From: Limnanthes douglasii subsp. nivea
Lineage: Eukaryota; Streptophyta; Magnoliopsida; Brassicales; Limnanthaceae
NCBI GenBank assembly: GCA_036936605.1
Contig: JAUPFV010000004.1
Location: 286,296,009-286,360,008, forward strand
Direction: 5' to 3'
DNA: 64,000 nt
How positions within the stretch are numbered: the stretch's first letter is position 1; the number at the start of each line of letters is the position of its first letter. Positions 1 to 11,046 of this stretch are shown in pieces. The notes under the pieces are model-generated. The model was not told where the DNA came from. It did not search any database and worked only from the letters and a program-made list of their open reading frames with translations. The position numbers and the translations under genes are program-made.

Positions 1-1520
1 AATCATTTATCAGGCACATGGACAATCTGAAACCAAGAAAAATCACTTAGTGAAATACTTAAGGGTATTGAAATAAAGTTTATACTGGTTTTAAATATGT
101 TAAATACATACATGTGTTAATATCGAAAAAGTTGATGTATGATTCTCTGGCCACCATTGCATATTCTGAAGCATACCCTTGGATTATTGTACAAGAATGT
201 CCATATATAGCGACAACTCTTGAAATGGAAATCAATGCTGAAGAAAATTTCCAAACATCAGTTATAGTGAGTCGATAGTAAAGATATGATATCTAAGAGT
301 TTATTACTAACAAAATCATATCTGAAGATAAATGATTAGCCAACAAGTTAAAGTTTAAGGTACATTGGTTTTTGGTTTTAAGAGGGGTCCTCTATAAAAA
401 AAATCTTTCAGTAAGACTTGATTACGTTGCCTCGGATATGATGAGTCCCGATAATTTTGATTTGAACTACATAATGAGGAAAGATCAGCCCATTGTGGCT
501 ATAAGGCTTTGACCCAAATAGTCTTATTTGTAGGGTATTACTTGTCATTTATTATGGCAGATTCTAAAGAATTAGTTAGAAGATGTGATCCCTGTTAGAG
601 GTATAGAAATGCAATACATGTACCATCAGTTCCGATGAAGTCAGTATCTGAAGCAATATATTTTGACAAATTGGGGCTTGACTTAGTTGTGCCCATTTTA
701 ATGGCTTCTAGAGGGTGTCAAACTATTATTTTGGCTATAAATTATTTTCCAAATTGGATATAAGTTGCACCCCTCTTCAGAATGACTTCCAAAGCAGTAA
801 TTAAATTTATCATATCCAATATTTGTCGTAGGTTTGGAATTCCCAGACGCATTACAGTAGATGACGAACCTCAGTTTGACAACATGGATATATATATTTT
901 ATGCGCATCGAGAGAAATTCAAAATTTCTTATCTTCTCCTTTTCACCCCAAGCCAACGAACAAGTAGAGATGGAAAATAGAACTATCTTGATGGTACTTA
1001 AAAAGAATTTAGAAAGAGCAGCTGTTAAATGACATAACTACTTACAAGAGGTACTATAGGGCCTACCGAACCACTCCCCACACTACTACACAAGAATACT
1101 CATTCACCTTGATTTATGGAGTGTATGCAATTGCACCTATAGAAACTACTATTCCTTATTTTAAGGTTCAAAATTATTCCGAATAAAATAATGAAGCTGC
1201 AATAAGAACGCAGTTAGATCTGATTGAAGAAAAGAGAATAAAAGCCCACTTTGAGAACCATTCACTACCAGGGCTTGATGAAGAGTAAGTATGCATCTAA
1301 AATACAAATAACAAATTTCAAAGTAGGGGATAAATTTTTAAGAAAAATGTGTATGCACACCAAAGATAGGAAGTTCATAAAGTTGGCTCCAAATTGGGAA
1401 GGGTCATACACTGTGTATGAGAATATTAAGCAGGGAACATACATGTTAGTTGATCAGGAAGGCAATCCCTTGAGGCACCTATGGAATGTCAAACATTTAA
1501 GGTTATATCTTGAATAGATT
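1..1520 (+). pseudogene. Decayed Tat-type gypsy pol tail (second RNase H to integrase), element E0
   Basis: This is the 3' part of a Ty3/gypsy polyprotein, broken by many stops and frameshifts and running in from the left edge. Around 120-200 the frame reads like the end of the second RNase H (SLATI-type). At about 480-610 there is the integrase zinc-binding part (AHCGYKAL, then CDPC). At about 650-960 lies the catalytic core, with LDLVVPI, a degraded DYFSKW-like segment, and ITVDDEPQFDN where intact relatives have TTDNGPQF. At 1251-1517 the C-terminal part (HYQTLM-like, LAPNWEG, then HLRLYLE) ends in a stop. The same order is intact in E2 at 37291-40596, so the assignment rests on in-window homology. 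It cannot encode an active enzyme. Confidence 0.85.
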
Positions 1521-1565
1521 TATGTTGTAAATATTTACCTTGTTTTAGATCAATGTAAATATTAT

Positions 1566-1617
1566 GAGAACATACATATTAGTTGATCAGGAAAGCAATC
1601 CCTTGAGGCACCTGTGG
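1566..1617 (+). repeat. Second copy of a ~52-bp stretch of the E0 integrase end
   Basis: Bases 1566-1617 repeat 1435-1486, the last coding bases of E0 integrase, with a few substitutions, about 131 bp further on. This is a small local tandem duplication that carried integrase codons past the stop codon. Confidence 0.8.
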
Positions 1618-1625
1618 CGCGGGGA

Positions 1626-1910
1626 GGTTTTAATAAGGTATCCAAATTTTCATTAATCTACCTTTTTTTCCTTTGAAAATTTCGGTCAAATGTACTAAGT
1701 TCTTATTTTCTTCTAATGGATTACCTTCGAATCGCCTAAGTATACCAAGTTTTTATTGCCTTCAAATGACCTGTACGAAGTTCTTATTACCTTCGAATGA
1801 ACTAAGTTTACCTAGTCCTTATTGCATTTGAATGGATTACCTTTCAATGACCCAAATGTACTAAGTTCTTATTACCTTCAAATGGCCCATGTATATCAAA
1901 TTTTAATTTC
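1626..1910 (+). repeat. Degenerate tandem repeats downstream of E0 pol
   Basis: Short units built around ACTAAGTTCTTATT and ACCTTCGAATG recur several times with drift. They lie between the end of the + strand integrase and the end of the - strand antisense ORF. E1, E2 and E5 have tandem arrays at the same place, each with a different unit. Confidence 0.7.
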
Positions 1911-2279
1911 TCCAAAAACAAATCATGTTTAATTGTGTTAGGATAAAAATGGAGGTGAGAATATATAAAAGTAAATCAAAATTAATAAGTCGATATATAA
2001 TATAAAGTGTCTTGGGTGATCCAAGTACTTGACAAGATCCAATGAGGATATACAAAATATATTGGCAAAAATCCAAGGACTTCCACAAAAATTCCAATCA
2101 AAATAACAAAAATGCCTTGCACAATTCAAGAGCTTACGTAAATACAGTGATACCAAAATATATTGGCCTCATGGCTCATTCTTATCAAATTTTCCTTCCT
2201 TTTTTTCTGTCGAAATCTCACCATCAGAATGAATCATCAGAAAGACCAAAATTGTCAACCAAAGGTATGTCATGATGCA
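1911..2279. other. AT-rich stretch with no recognisable gene
   Basis: Open frames here are short and unlike any domain. By position it should be the 3' flank of the E0 antisense ORF, but I see no motif that proves this. Confidence 0.4.
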
Positions 2280-3235
2280 ACAGATTTAGTGGCACGTGTT
2301 CCCAAATATCATTGAAGGCTAATTTGGGGAACCTTTTATGAAATAGTAGCACCATACCCGATTTGATTGATTCAACCCTCTATTGCAAAAGACTCTACTA
2401 CTTTTTCAACACTTGCATCCTCAACATTGACTATATTTTGAACAAACTTTTCCATGAGAGAGGTAATTTCACCCTCTTTCTCATTGAGAAGACCTTCAAG
2501 CCTTTTCTTTTCATCCGACAACCGTTGAATGGTAATTTTGTCATTGGATTGCTGACTCTTTAATGAGGTGATCTCATTTGAAGTAGATGATTGCAGACCT
2601 TTTTAGTCATATTGCAACTTTTCGCGATCATATTTTGCTTGAACTAGCTTCTCTTTAACTATTTCCACTTCTCTGTTTAGATCTTCTGCCTTAATTTTTT
2701 CTTCATCAACATAACTCTTCAGATTCTGGTTCTCAGTCTGAAGGGAGTGATTTCTGCAACCTGAGACCTCACTTGTCTCTCCAAATCAATGATTGGCCTC
2801 ACATAGACCAAAATTGCATACCGTAGCTCATCGTTATCCTTAGATACTTTTAGTGGAACCTGGTCATATACCATAGTAGTTACAGTATTGGTAGACGCGG
2901 TAAAGGTAGAGTCAAAATTATCGAAATCAAAGTTTCATAGGTCTTCCATTTGATCGCCATCTCCAAAAGCTGGCTTATCAATTGGGGGAAACAATGGAGA
3001 ATAAGGATTGGATATTGTAGTTGTACAAATATGAGCATTAATTGGGACAATTGGATGAGGAAATTATTGGCAAAGTATAATATCTGAACCAACCAAAGCT
3101 TTCTAAGAATTTCTCTTTTTCTCCTCTCTCTTATCACTATCTTATTTACTTTTTTATGCCATTTCTTCTTCTTAGGACCATGAGATCTTAATGACACTTT
3201 ATTTCCTTCAATAGTAGTAGCAATAAATTCCAATA
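2280..3235 (-). pseudogene. Remnant of the antisense ORF (aORF) of E0
   Basis: Read on the minus strand, the segment shows a lysine-rich patch (KKKKWHKK), an acidic stretch (FDFDNFD) that parallels LNFDDFN in the aORF of E2, and then a charged, coiled-coil-like region with ERQVR, which also occurs in the aORF of E3. Stops and frameshifts interrupt it. Its place next to the tandem repeats and its orientation opposite to the E0 integrase match the better-kept aORFs at 33728-36663 and 43435-46440. The N-terminal conserved domain is missing. No catalytic function is known to me for this family. Confidence 0.6.
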
Positions 3236-3239
3236 AGGT

Positions 3240-3480
3240 TACTATACTTGGGAGGAAAAGTATAAGAAAGTCGTTTGAATGCTATTTATGGTGTTAGATA
3301 AACCCACTTATTATAATGTGATCTTCGGCAGGTTCTAGCTTGATCGAATGCATGCTATCGTATGACCGTCTATAAATGATTTTGGTTCATTATGAGGTAC
3401 AAGGTAGGGATAGTCCAGAGTTACCAAAAAAATACCAAATATGACACATACAAAGGTATTGCAAAAAATCTAAGAAGAGC
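3240..3480 (+). pseudogene. Fragment of a Tat-type gag-protease end
   Basis: The + strand reads YYNVIFGR, LDRMHAIV and, further on, a TKK-type segment, matching the region just after the protease active site in E1 and E2 (NAIFGRSWL, RMHVI, VVRSSQK). It has stops and is not contiguous with E0 pol, so it is a separate scrap. Confidence 0.6.
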
Positions 3481-3859
3481 GATAATTAAAATGTAAATGT
3501 CATTACAATAACCATATAAGAATCCTTACTACTTACTTTTGAAAATTCCATAAATTATTGGGTTATCGACTCTAAAGCTTCTTCACACACCACTTCAAAA
3601 TGAGAACTTTTTGCCAACTATACTGCATGCAATTTTGAAATTGTTTATTTAGTTAGTAATACCAATTAATATAGTAGGTATTGGAGATATCAAGCTTAAG
3701 CAGAACAATGGATCATTTTGGATAATATTTAAATATAGACATGTCAAACGGTTAAAGAGAAATTTGATTTCTATTGGATAACTTGATAACAAAGAGAATA
3801 ATAATTATTTTGGTTGTGAGGACCACGAGTGGTAACAATAATGGTACTTTGAAGTTACC
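3481..3859. other. No supported feature
   Basis: AT-rich sequence without a readable domain. The right end may include more of the copia remnant that becomes recognisable from about 3860. Confidence 0.4.
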
Positions 3860-4620
3860 TTAGTCAAAACATTTTAATACGTTTATGAAGAAATTTAACA
3901 TAGAAAATGGAAACCCAGTATGAACATCTTTGGGTATTCACTCTAAGTTAACCAAATATCGGTAACCTAAGAAAGAAAACGATAAGCCTTATATGAAGAA
4001 GATTAATTATGTATGTCATGGTTTATATATACCAGATATTGCACATGTAGTGGTAGTTGTTAGTATGTATATAAGTAACCTATAGAAACAAAATTGATAG
4101 GTAATCAAGTGGCTACTTCAATATTTTAAACGAACTACAAATTCGTTACTTTGCTTCATAGGTTCTAGTATGACATTATAGGGTTATATTGATGTTGAAT
4201 TGACTGGAGATATTGATAGTACAAAGAGCACTACTAGGTATTTGTATATGTTGTATGGTATTATTGTGAGTTAGGGTTCAAATTTGTTGTAGATAGTAGT
4301 CTTGTCTATTATTGAGTCTGGATATGTTGATATTGCTAAGGCGATCAAGAATATGATATGGTTACAACGTGTTTTGGATGAATTGGGTATGCAGAAACAA
4401 AATGGAGTTCTGCGTAATGATAGTCATAGTGATATTTTCTTAGCAAAGAATCTAGCGTACCATTCCAAAAGCTAAGCAGTTTGATATTAAATATCATTTC
4501 ATTCAATCTTTGATTGAAAATGATTAGTTGACACTTGAGAAAACTGATGGAGCAAAGAATCTAACAGACATATTGACAAAATCCGTGATCCTTGAAAAAT
4601 TAAAATTGTAGGTTTGATGT
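3860..4620 (+). pseudogene. Ty1/copia reverse transcriptase end and RNase H remnant
   Basis: Three signatures of the copia RT C-terminus and RNase H can be read in order. They are PDIAHVVVVVS (compare the usual PDIAHAVGVVSR), a DSTKSTTRYLY segment like the DSRKSTSGY motif, and WLQRVLDEL followed by an IFLAKNLAYHSKS segment like the usual SAIHLAKNPVFHSRTKHID. Several in-frame stops occur. It is followed directly by a possible 3' LTR. Confidence 0.8.
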
Positions 4621-5096
4621 GATATGACAATCTCCAAGTGATTATTTAGATTTTATAAAACTAAATAAAAATGATAATTTTGACTATATAAAAATTAATG
4701 TTTCTAGACATTTATACTAATACTAATAATTAGCATAAAGTGGAGTATTTAATGTTTTTTAATCGGTATTCAAAGCATCGATTAACGTTACCTTTGTTAA
4801 TAAACCGTCATTCCAAATCAAGGGTTCTTACTTTGAGAAATGGTGAAATTTTGTTGTTGTATTTTCTGACTTTAATGTTTTGTTAGTTGATTTTTGTTTC
4901 CCTAAATAAAAAATTAGGGATACGGTATGTGTTAAGGTTCCACATGTTTCGTTGACTTTATTTTTTTTTAAATCTATGAGTTTTATATTGGTAGTTTTTT
5001 ATGTATATAAGGAACAATTTCTTAGTAATAGATTCGTGGTTGGTAATATAGTATTTTAATTAGAGAGTTTGAAAATTTTAAGTTTTGTGCATATTT
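4621..5096 (+). mobile_element. Probable 3' LTR region of the copia remnant
   Basis: This AT-rich, non-coding stretch follows immediately after the copia RNase H stop, where a 3' LTR is expected. No second LTR is in the window, so the borders cannot be checked. Confidence 0.35.
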
Positions 5097-6452
5097 TGGT
5101 AGGGTGACGACCAAAGTCCTGCATCTCACATTGATTAAATATTTGGAAGGATCAATTAGTTGGAGGTTGTTAAAGAGTAGACCTAAAGCAAAGCCATGCG
5201 AGCCTTATGGTCTAAAACGGATAATATCATACTAGTGTTGGGATTGGATTGTTCTTACTAATATACGGAAGCAAAATATACGGCACCCATATCCATAACA
5301 AATGGTATCAGAGCTCCATGCCCAAACAAAGAACCGATTTGAATAAAATTCTCGGCATATGTCTAACATAATGAACCAACAATGATGCTTAATGTGAATG
5401 ATCTGATCTAGAGATCATAGTTTTGGAGTTCCCGTGGCTCATCAAACGGTGTGACTTGATTAGAGAGTATCGAGACAATGGTATTGATTGGAGTGATGCT
5501 AAGAAACAAGACAGTGTGGTCTAATATGAGGTGAGCAAATAGATATGTTTTAATGTTCTACGGGTCAAATGGGAAAGCAACCTGATTAGAGTTGACGGAT
5601 ATAAACCAATTGAAAGTAGGCTAATGTGGTAATTTTTTCAAGAGGATGATTTGTTAGGGTGGACACAATAGGCTAAATTGGATTTGGTAGGGTGGCGACC
5701 AAAGTCCTACATCATAAATCAGTTAAACATGAGAATGATACGTGGTATATAAGTAACAAAATATCTCCATTAGTTTGATTCTTTTTTAAAGTGGACCAAA
5801 AGCAAAACCAAGCGGGCCTTAAGGTCTAAAGCGGACAATATCATACTAGTGTTGAGATTAGATTGTTCTTACTTATATACGGAAGCGGAATATGCGGTAC
5901 CCATATTTCTAATAAATAGTATTAGAGTTCCAAACCCAGACAGGACACCAATGTGAATAAAATTCTCGGAAGATGTCGAACATAATGAATCAACAACAAT
6001 GCTCAAGGTGAATGATCAGCTCTAGAGATCCTAGTTCAGAGTACTTGTGGCTCATCTTGATTGAAATGTATCAAAACAGTAGTACTTGATTGGAGAGACA
6101 CTAAGGAACAAGCAAGTATGGTCTAATATGAGGTGAGCAAATAGATATGTTGTAATGCTCTATGGGGAAGCAACCTGATTAGAGTGGACAAATGAAAAAT
6201 CAATTGAAAGGAGGCTAAGTGGTACTTTGTCGAGATGAAGATTTGTTAGGGCGGCGTCCAAAATCTCACATCATATATCGGTTAATCATGGGAAGAATCT
6301 GTGGTATATAAGTAATACCTTTTGGAAGTTGACCAAAAACAAAACTATACAGACCTTCAGATCTAAAACGGGCAATATCAGTATGGAACTCGGTTATTTT
6401 TATCTCCTTCCAAAAATATAATATACGATATTCGTACTCCAGCACGTTTAAG
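5097..6452 (+). mobile_element. Tandem TRIM (LTR-internal-LTR-internal-LTR)
   Basis: Three related LTR-like blocks begin with a TAGGG(T/C)G(A/G)CG-type motif and a CCAAAGTCC-type segment: 5097-5300, about 5685-5913 and about 6244-6452. The first two are followed by about 340-380 bp of matching internal sequence. The first LTR is followed by a perfect TGGTATCAGAGC primer site; the second has a decayed version near 5916. No coding capacity is seen. Short LTRs, an initiator-Met-type PBS and a tiny internal part fit a TRIM (terminal-repeat retrotransposon in miniature). A relative lies at 25660-28755. Confidence 0.75.
5303..5314 (+). other. Primer-binding site, initiator-Met tRNA type
   Basis: TGGTATCAGAGC lies two bases after the first TRIM LTR. 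This is the well-known plant PBS complementary to the 3' end of initiator methionine tRNA. The same motif is at 25802-25813 in the second TRIM. Confidence 0.85.
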
Positions 6453-6780
6453 GTTAATATAGCATGATTTTATGTTTGTGTAAAAAATACGGAAAGAAAA
6501 GTACTATGTAGGTTTCGAAAGGTATGATATGATATTATACTTTCTAAGGTTGTTCTGCTGGATTCAACAATCATCTTATATAAATAAATTACATAGGTGC
6601 TCTTTCAATTTTCAATGTAAAAAAAACATTATTTGTCAATAAAAAAAATTCAAAGAGTTGTTTTATCTTAAATTTTTAAAAAAATTCTACATGCGGAACA
6701 CGTATGAAATATTCATACGTTACAAGAAGCAAAGAGGTATGGATATTGTACATCTTAATTCTGCAAAACAATCAATAAGA
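6453..6780. repeat. Segment shared with 28756-29079
   Basis: Non-coding sequence similar to the stretch after the second TRIM (shared AAGGTTAATATA start and CAAAACAATCAATAA end). It forms the left part of duplicated segment copy A. Confidence 0.65.
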
Positions 6781-7020
6781 ACATCCCCGCTAATCTATAA
6801 TTTAGGTAGATATAGATTAAATTATGACACTTTATAATTTTAGACTATTAAATAATACAACATCTAATCTATAATTAAGTTAGTTTTTTTTGTTTTGTAA
6901 GTGGTGAGAAAAATAAGGAAAAAATATACAGATTGTGTAACCGCCTAGGCAAATATAGATTATCAAAATAAAATCCGTAAATTTAGACTACCGTTTAGAT
7001 GCTCTTTACAGATATTGATA
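6781..7020. mobile_element. Possible MITE
   Basis: This block is absent from the matching place in copy B. Its ends are roughly inverted: GAACATCCCCGCTAATCTA at the left, and the reverse complement of the right end reads GAGCATCTAAACGGTAGTCTA. No clean target-site duplication is visible, so the family is uncertain. Confidence 0.4.
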
Positions 7021-7049
7021 TCTACGATATTTTGTAAACGAAACAGGAA

Positions 7050-7116
7050 GCACCAGTGGTCTAGTGGTAGAATAGTACCCTGCCACGGTACAGACCCGGG
7101 TTCGATTCCCGGTGCA
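7050..7116 (+). pseudogene. tRNA-Gly(GCC) pseudogene
   Basis: It matches the intact tRNA-Gly at 29382-29452 through the D arm, the GCC anticodon and the T arm, but it lacks four bases (CTGG) of the 3' acceptor strand. The 7-bp acceptor stem cannot form, so it should not give a mature tRNA. Boxes A and B remain. Confidence 0.9.
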
Positions 7117-7197
7117 ATGCTATGATGAAATCTACGCATGGGCAATGGAGGTCTATTGCTTTCCATCTGTCACGATGAAACTTGCGTACCTAAGCGT
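7117..7197 (+). pseudogene. Decayed C/D-box snoRNA downstream of tRNA-Gly
   Basis: It is homologous to the snoRNA at 29453-29535. Box C (ATGATGA, 7122-7128) is kept, but box D is CTAA instead of CTGA at 7190-7193 and the closing stem is disturbed. The T-rich stretch that follows could still end Pol III transcription. Confidence 0.65.
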
Positions 7198-7326
7198 CCC
7201 ACCTTTTTTTTCTTTTTGTAGTGGCTGTGCTTCTCATTATATACTTTCGTTTTGGTGATTTAACTATTCTACATATATACAATGTAGTCAATTATCTGCC
7301 TACATATATACAAACCACAAAAGCAA

Positions 7327-7514
7327 TGAATACACCCCAAAGTTGCAAAAATAAGTCGTGAGATTCTTTAAAAGCATAATTTTGTAGGTTCTTCAACTGC
7401 GTAGGCTAAATACTTTGTTATGAATACACCCCAAAGTTGCAAAAATAAGTCGTGAGATTCTTTAAAAGCATAATTTTGTAGGTTCTTCAACTGCGTAGGC
7501 TAAATACTTTGTTG
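7327..7514 (+). repeat. Two tandem copies of a 94-bp unit
   Basis: The unit beginning TGAATACACC starts at 7327 and again at 7421, nearly identical. Copy B has only one partial version near 29665, so the duplication is local to copy A. Confidence 0.9.
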
Positions 7515-7688
7515 TGCCTTCGTAATTTTTTGTATTAGTTTTAGCATATGGATGCCATTATACGAAAGATCGCTTCTATTTTTAATTACTGGTAGTCGAT
7601 TACCCACTGTTATCGGCAATATCCTAATTTTCATTAATAAAGTCTATTAAGATTTAGTACAAATCCAATCACCATTAAAAGTGATTAT
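7515..7688. other. Unassigned flank of E1
   Basis: AT-rich sequence ending in the ATTAT target site (7684-7688). It is absent from copy B, which jumps from the tRNA flank straight to the sequence found here at 17836. Confidence 0.5.
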
Positions 7689-8011
7689 TGATCAGTAAAT
7701 TAATGACAAGAGTGGAGGAATATTGGATCTTGTGCTTGCTGTGACTAGTGCTAAAAATATAAAGAAAGTAGATAGAAAGTATTAAAGAATATTCACCTAC
7801 CAAAAAATAAAGAGGCTCTCTTATATAGTAGGAAAAGTGGGACTCATTTATGTCTTAGGTAGTCTTTGATTATTTAATGGTTAGTCATTTACATCCTACT
7901 TCTTTTACATATTGTTCTATAATAAATAATAAATACACTAATGGTATATTTCACTTCTCCTTTTGTAATTAACTCATTTTCTATCGGGCTCGGTGAATTA
8001 CTTCCTTATCA
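7689..8011 (-). repeat. E1 3' LTR
   Basis: 323 bp, TGATCAG to TTATCA in window orientation, paired with 17500-17830. It ends next to the polypurine tract. Confidence 0.93.
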
Positions 8012-8050
8012 GTAGCCCCCCAGTCTTCAAGAGCGTCGGGAATGAAGACT
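8012..8050 (-). promoter_or_regulatory. E1 polypurine tract with adjacent hairpin
   Basis: On the minus strand GGGGGGCTAC directly abuts the 3' LTR (8012-8021), as expected for the plus-strand primer of reverse transcription. Next to it, AGTCTTCA (8022-8029) and TGAAGACT (8043-8050) can pair as an 8-bp stem. E2 has a palindrome of different sequence at the same place. Confidence 0.7.
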
Positions 8051-8534
8051 TGTGAATAATTTAGTCAAACGGCCTCCGACCAAAATCGCCTCGGGATTGC
8101 ATCGCCTAAGGCTTTGGGATGAGTTATGTCATTCCTCGACCGACCACTCTCTCATAACTGAACTGATCCTCTTCATGTTTCTTAGTGCTTTGGGGAAGGC
8201 TGCGAAGCGCCCCCGATGCTAATGAACTTGTTATGGGCCTACTACAGACTCTGGCTAATGAATTCGCCATGAGCCCAAACGGATCATTGAGCCTTGGAAG
8301 AAATACTGGACACGTGGAACCTATCTAGAGCAAACTCGAGTTCCGGCGCCGGTGCAGGCCTACGACGCTAGCCTGACAAGTGCCTATGTCGTGCATAGTT
8401 GAGCTGGGTCTACACGTGTCATTTCCTCATTCGAAGCGTGCTCGTCTGCACATTTCTCTAGGAGGCTCTTCGACTTCCCGCTGCTTTTCGTCATTTGGAC
8501 TCCCCTATGCATAGAACAGTTAAGGCATGTTGCC

Positions 8535-8542
8535 TATAAATA
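8535..8542 (+). promoter_or_regulatory. TATA box of the E1 antisense ORF
   Basis: TATAAATA in the context CCTATAAATACTTCATTC lies about 90 bp upstream of the aORF start at 8629. E2 has the near-identical context CCTATAAATACTCAGTTATTC at 33675. This suggests a Pol II promoter inside the element, pointing away from the LTR. Confidence 0.65.
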
Positions 8543-8628
8543 CTTCATTCACCAAATTGCTTCCTCAGAGAAATCTTAGAGAGAGAGAGAGTCTCCCTTG
8601 ACCGTTCTAGAGAGAGAAAGTAGTATTT

Positions 8629-11046
8629 ATGAAAAATAAAAACCTAAAGCTTAAACATAAACCAAAGAAAAAAACCGAATCCGTGTTTGGGTTTATTGAC
8701 TGAGCTAGTATTAGTGACCGAGCCGACGAATACCAAGCTGCTGGATTAATCTGGGGTTCTGACACCAAGCCTTTCACACCCGTGCCTCTCCCCCCGACCC
8801 TGTTTTGCCTAATCCCGTTCCTGCGGAATCATTCGTAGTGCCTGAGCCCGTTGTCGCTCAAACTCCCGAAGCCATCGTTATACCCTCCAGTAGCACTTCT
8901 CCAAATTCTCATGTCGCACCATCCAATCACTCGACACCTTCGTCGGTAAACACCCCTGAAAACTTACCCCCTCTCCTTCCTAAACGCCAAAGCAAAACAA
9001 AGTTCCTCACAATGGGAGATTCCAGCGCTTCTTCCTTGCCGGTGGGGGGGGGGGGGGGTCTCACCTGAAATGGTGCAATTAACTCCTACAATCGTAGGAT
9101 TTTGCACGGGTGTCAACACTGCTGCTACCCCTTTGGGCGTTGCCCGAAGGGAGCTCGAGGGCCAGACGCTTGAAATGGAGCGCGCTCGCCAGTTGCAAGA
9201 AAGTGGGTTGAAACCTGTCTGCACCGGCAGTAGCTCTAGCTTTATACAACCGCTTTCTCAATCGGTCGATCCAAAAATGACCGGTTCTCAGCTTCCAAAA
9301 GAAGTCGGTCCCAACTGCACCGAAGCTGCTCCAAGGGAAGCCATTAACGAGCCAGAGGTGAACTATTTAGTCAGCTCGGGCAATAGTCCCGTAAAAGAAG
9401 ACGAAGCGGGGAAAGACGTTGTTGCGATAAACGATGGTGCTGCCGCTCCTCCTGAATAACCCCCTCCTCCAGAGATAGAGGCCGTTATAACCACCACCTA
9501 CCATCGGTTATTGTGTCGGGATAACTCCATTGCCCTTTTCGAAGGAAAGTATATGTACTTCGCCGCTGCAGAACAGTCGGATAACTAGGGTCTCAGGTTT
9601 CCTCTGGATCCTGAAATCGCTTGGTACTTTGAGGTCATCGGTATCTGCCCCTCGCAGCTAACTCCCAACGCATGGTACACGCTGATGTCTTGTATCTTGA
9701 TGGTAATCATTATCATTTTTTTGTTACTGATTGATCCTTCGTTTAGTGTCCAAGGAATTAATTCAAGAGCTGAAAAAGGATTACTTTGAGGACGCCAAAG
9801 TTACCTTCCAAATTTTGAAAGACTTTGCCCGAAAGAATTGGGGTCGGGCATTCCATCGCTGCTTCAAGAACACTAACTTGATCATGAGCAACCTCTGGCG
9901 TTGCTCTGAAGAACCACTCACATGGGAGCAGCTGCACCAACCACATAGCTTGGTGGATTTGGTCGCAAAGACAGATGCACCTAATGCGCACTTGTTCCTT
10001 CCCAAACACAATAAAGCGCCTAGCAAACGCTCAAATTCTGACGAGGATGTCGAGCTAGAGAATACAGAAAATATGGCAGTCGATGCTGTTGGACAAGGGG
10101 CCGTAGTTGCCGTTGAGGCTGAGGACGTTGATCGGCTTGAGGAACTGAAAAAGAAAAGGAAGAAGACTGTGGCTGAGGGTGACGAAACCAAAAAACCAAA
10201 ACGCTCGAAGAAGAAAATGGAGGGCGGTTATCTCGACGCTCCCGTCCTTGCCGAAAATGCGACTATCCCGGTGCTTTCTGAGCATTATGAAGAGATTAAG
10301 GATGGGGATGTTACTGCTCCCGTAACAGTATCGTTTTAGAATTCTCCGGTAGTCGTGATTTCTGACGATGACGAGGTCGGGGGCAAAAATGTTAGTCCTT
10401 CAGAAGCAGCGAAAGCTGACGGGGCTTCATCAAATGGCACCAAACTTCCTGTCCTGTCTGTTCCTGGGAGCCATTATACCTTCACTTTGCGGGCCAACGA
10501 TGTGTTTTCCTTGTCCTTATACAGCATGATTGTGCCTCTGACAATGAAGGAAAGGCGCGCATGAGAGCTAAACCAAAGACTGACAGATGCAGAATGGAAA
10601 ATAACGCGCTTGAGAATGAAATCAAGAAAGGAGATGCGGGGAAGAAGCTCTTGGAAGAAAAACTTTAAAAGGCTGAGGAACGAGTGTGGAAGGCCGAGAA
10701 AACCTTGGCGCGGGTCAGAAAAGACCGCGACGTTCGAGCTGGGCAGCTAGCAGCGACTAAATTTCAAAGTCGTTTCTTCCGTTACTCTACAGCGAAGAAA
10801 ACGAAGGAAATCGCTGACCTTAAAACCGCCAATGCTCTGTTTGCTGACAAATGTCAGAAATGGATGGAAAAAGAAGCCCCCGAGGCTAAATCTGCTTATG
10901 TTTTGAGCCTTCATAACCGTTTCCCCGACCTTGCCCTTGGGTCAATGTGGTTAGATTTCCCAGAGGCAGATTGCCCATCCGGAGTGGTCTGCGAAGATGA
11001 AAAGTCGGATGCCACAGAGACCGATCCTGAGGATGAAGACGCTTAA
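8629..11046 (+). pseudogene. E1 antisense ORF (Transposase_28-like), broken
   Basis: Starting at the ATG at 8629, the frame gives a basic N-terminus, then an AASISDRADEYQ-like stretch parallel to the E2 N-terminus, a proline/serine-rich linker with FLTMGDSS, and the conserved domain (GLRFPLDPEI, then CPSQLTPN). Next come KNWGRAFH and SNLWR, nuclear-like basic runs, and an acidic end. It is broken by stops, by a 15-G run at 9044-9058 and by loss of about 70 codons before 9703. That loss leaves the intron acceptor (TTTAG ending at 9746) without its normal donor. The conserved part resembles the family catalogued as a putative gypsy-type transposon protein. Its function is unknown. Confidence 0.75.

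Noticed and set aside
1903..2275. Small ORFs near the E0 repeats
   Set aside because: Short, AT-rich, overlapping on both strands, and without homology to anything else in the window.
6963..7166. Small minus-strand ORF over the tRNA-Gly pseudogene
   Set aside because: A frame opened by the tRNA sequence itself; the same happens at the intact copy near 29341-29631.
9758..10285. Minus-strand ORFs opposite the E1 antisense ORF
   Set aside because: Serine/phenylalanine-rich mirror frames of lysine-rich coding sequence; not conserved.
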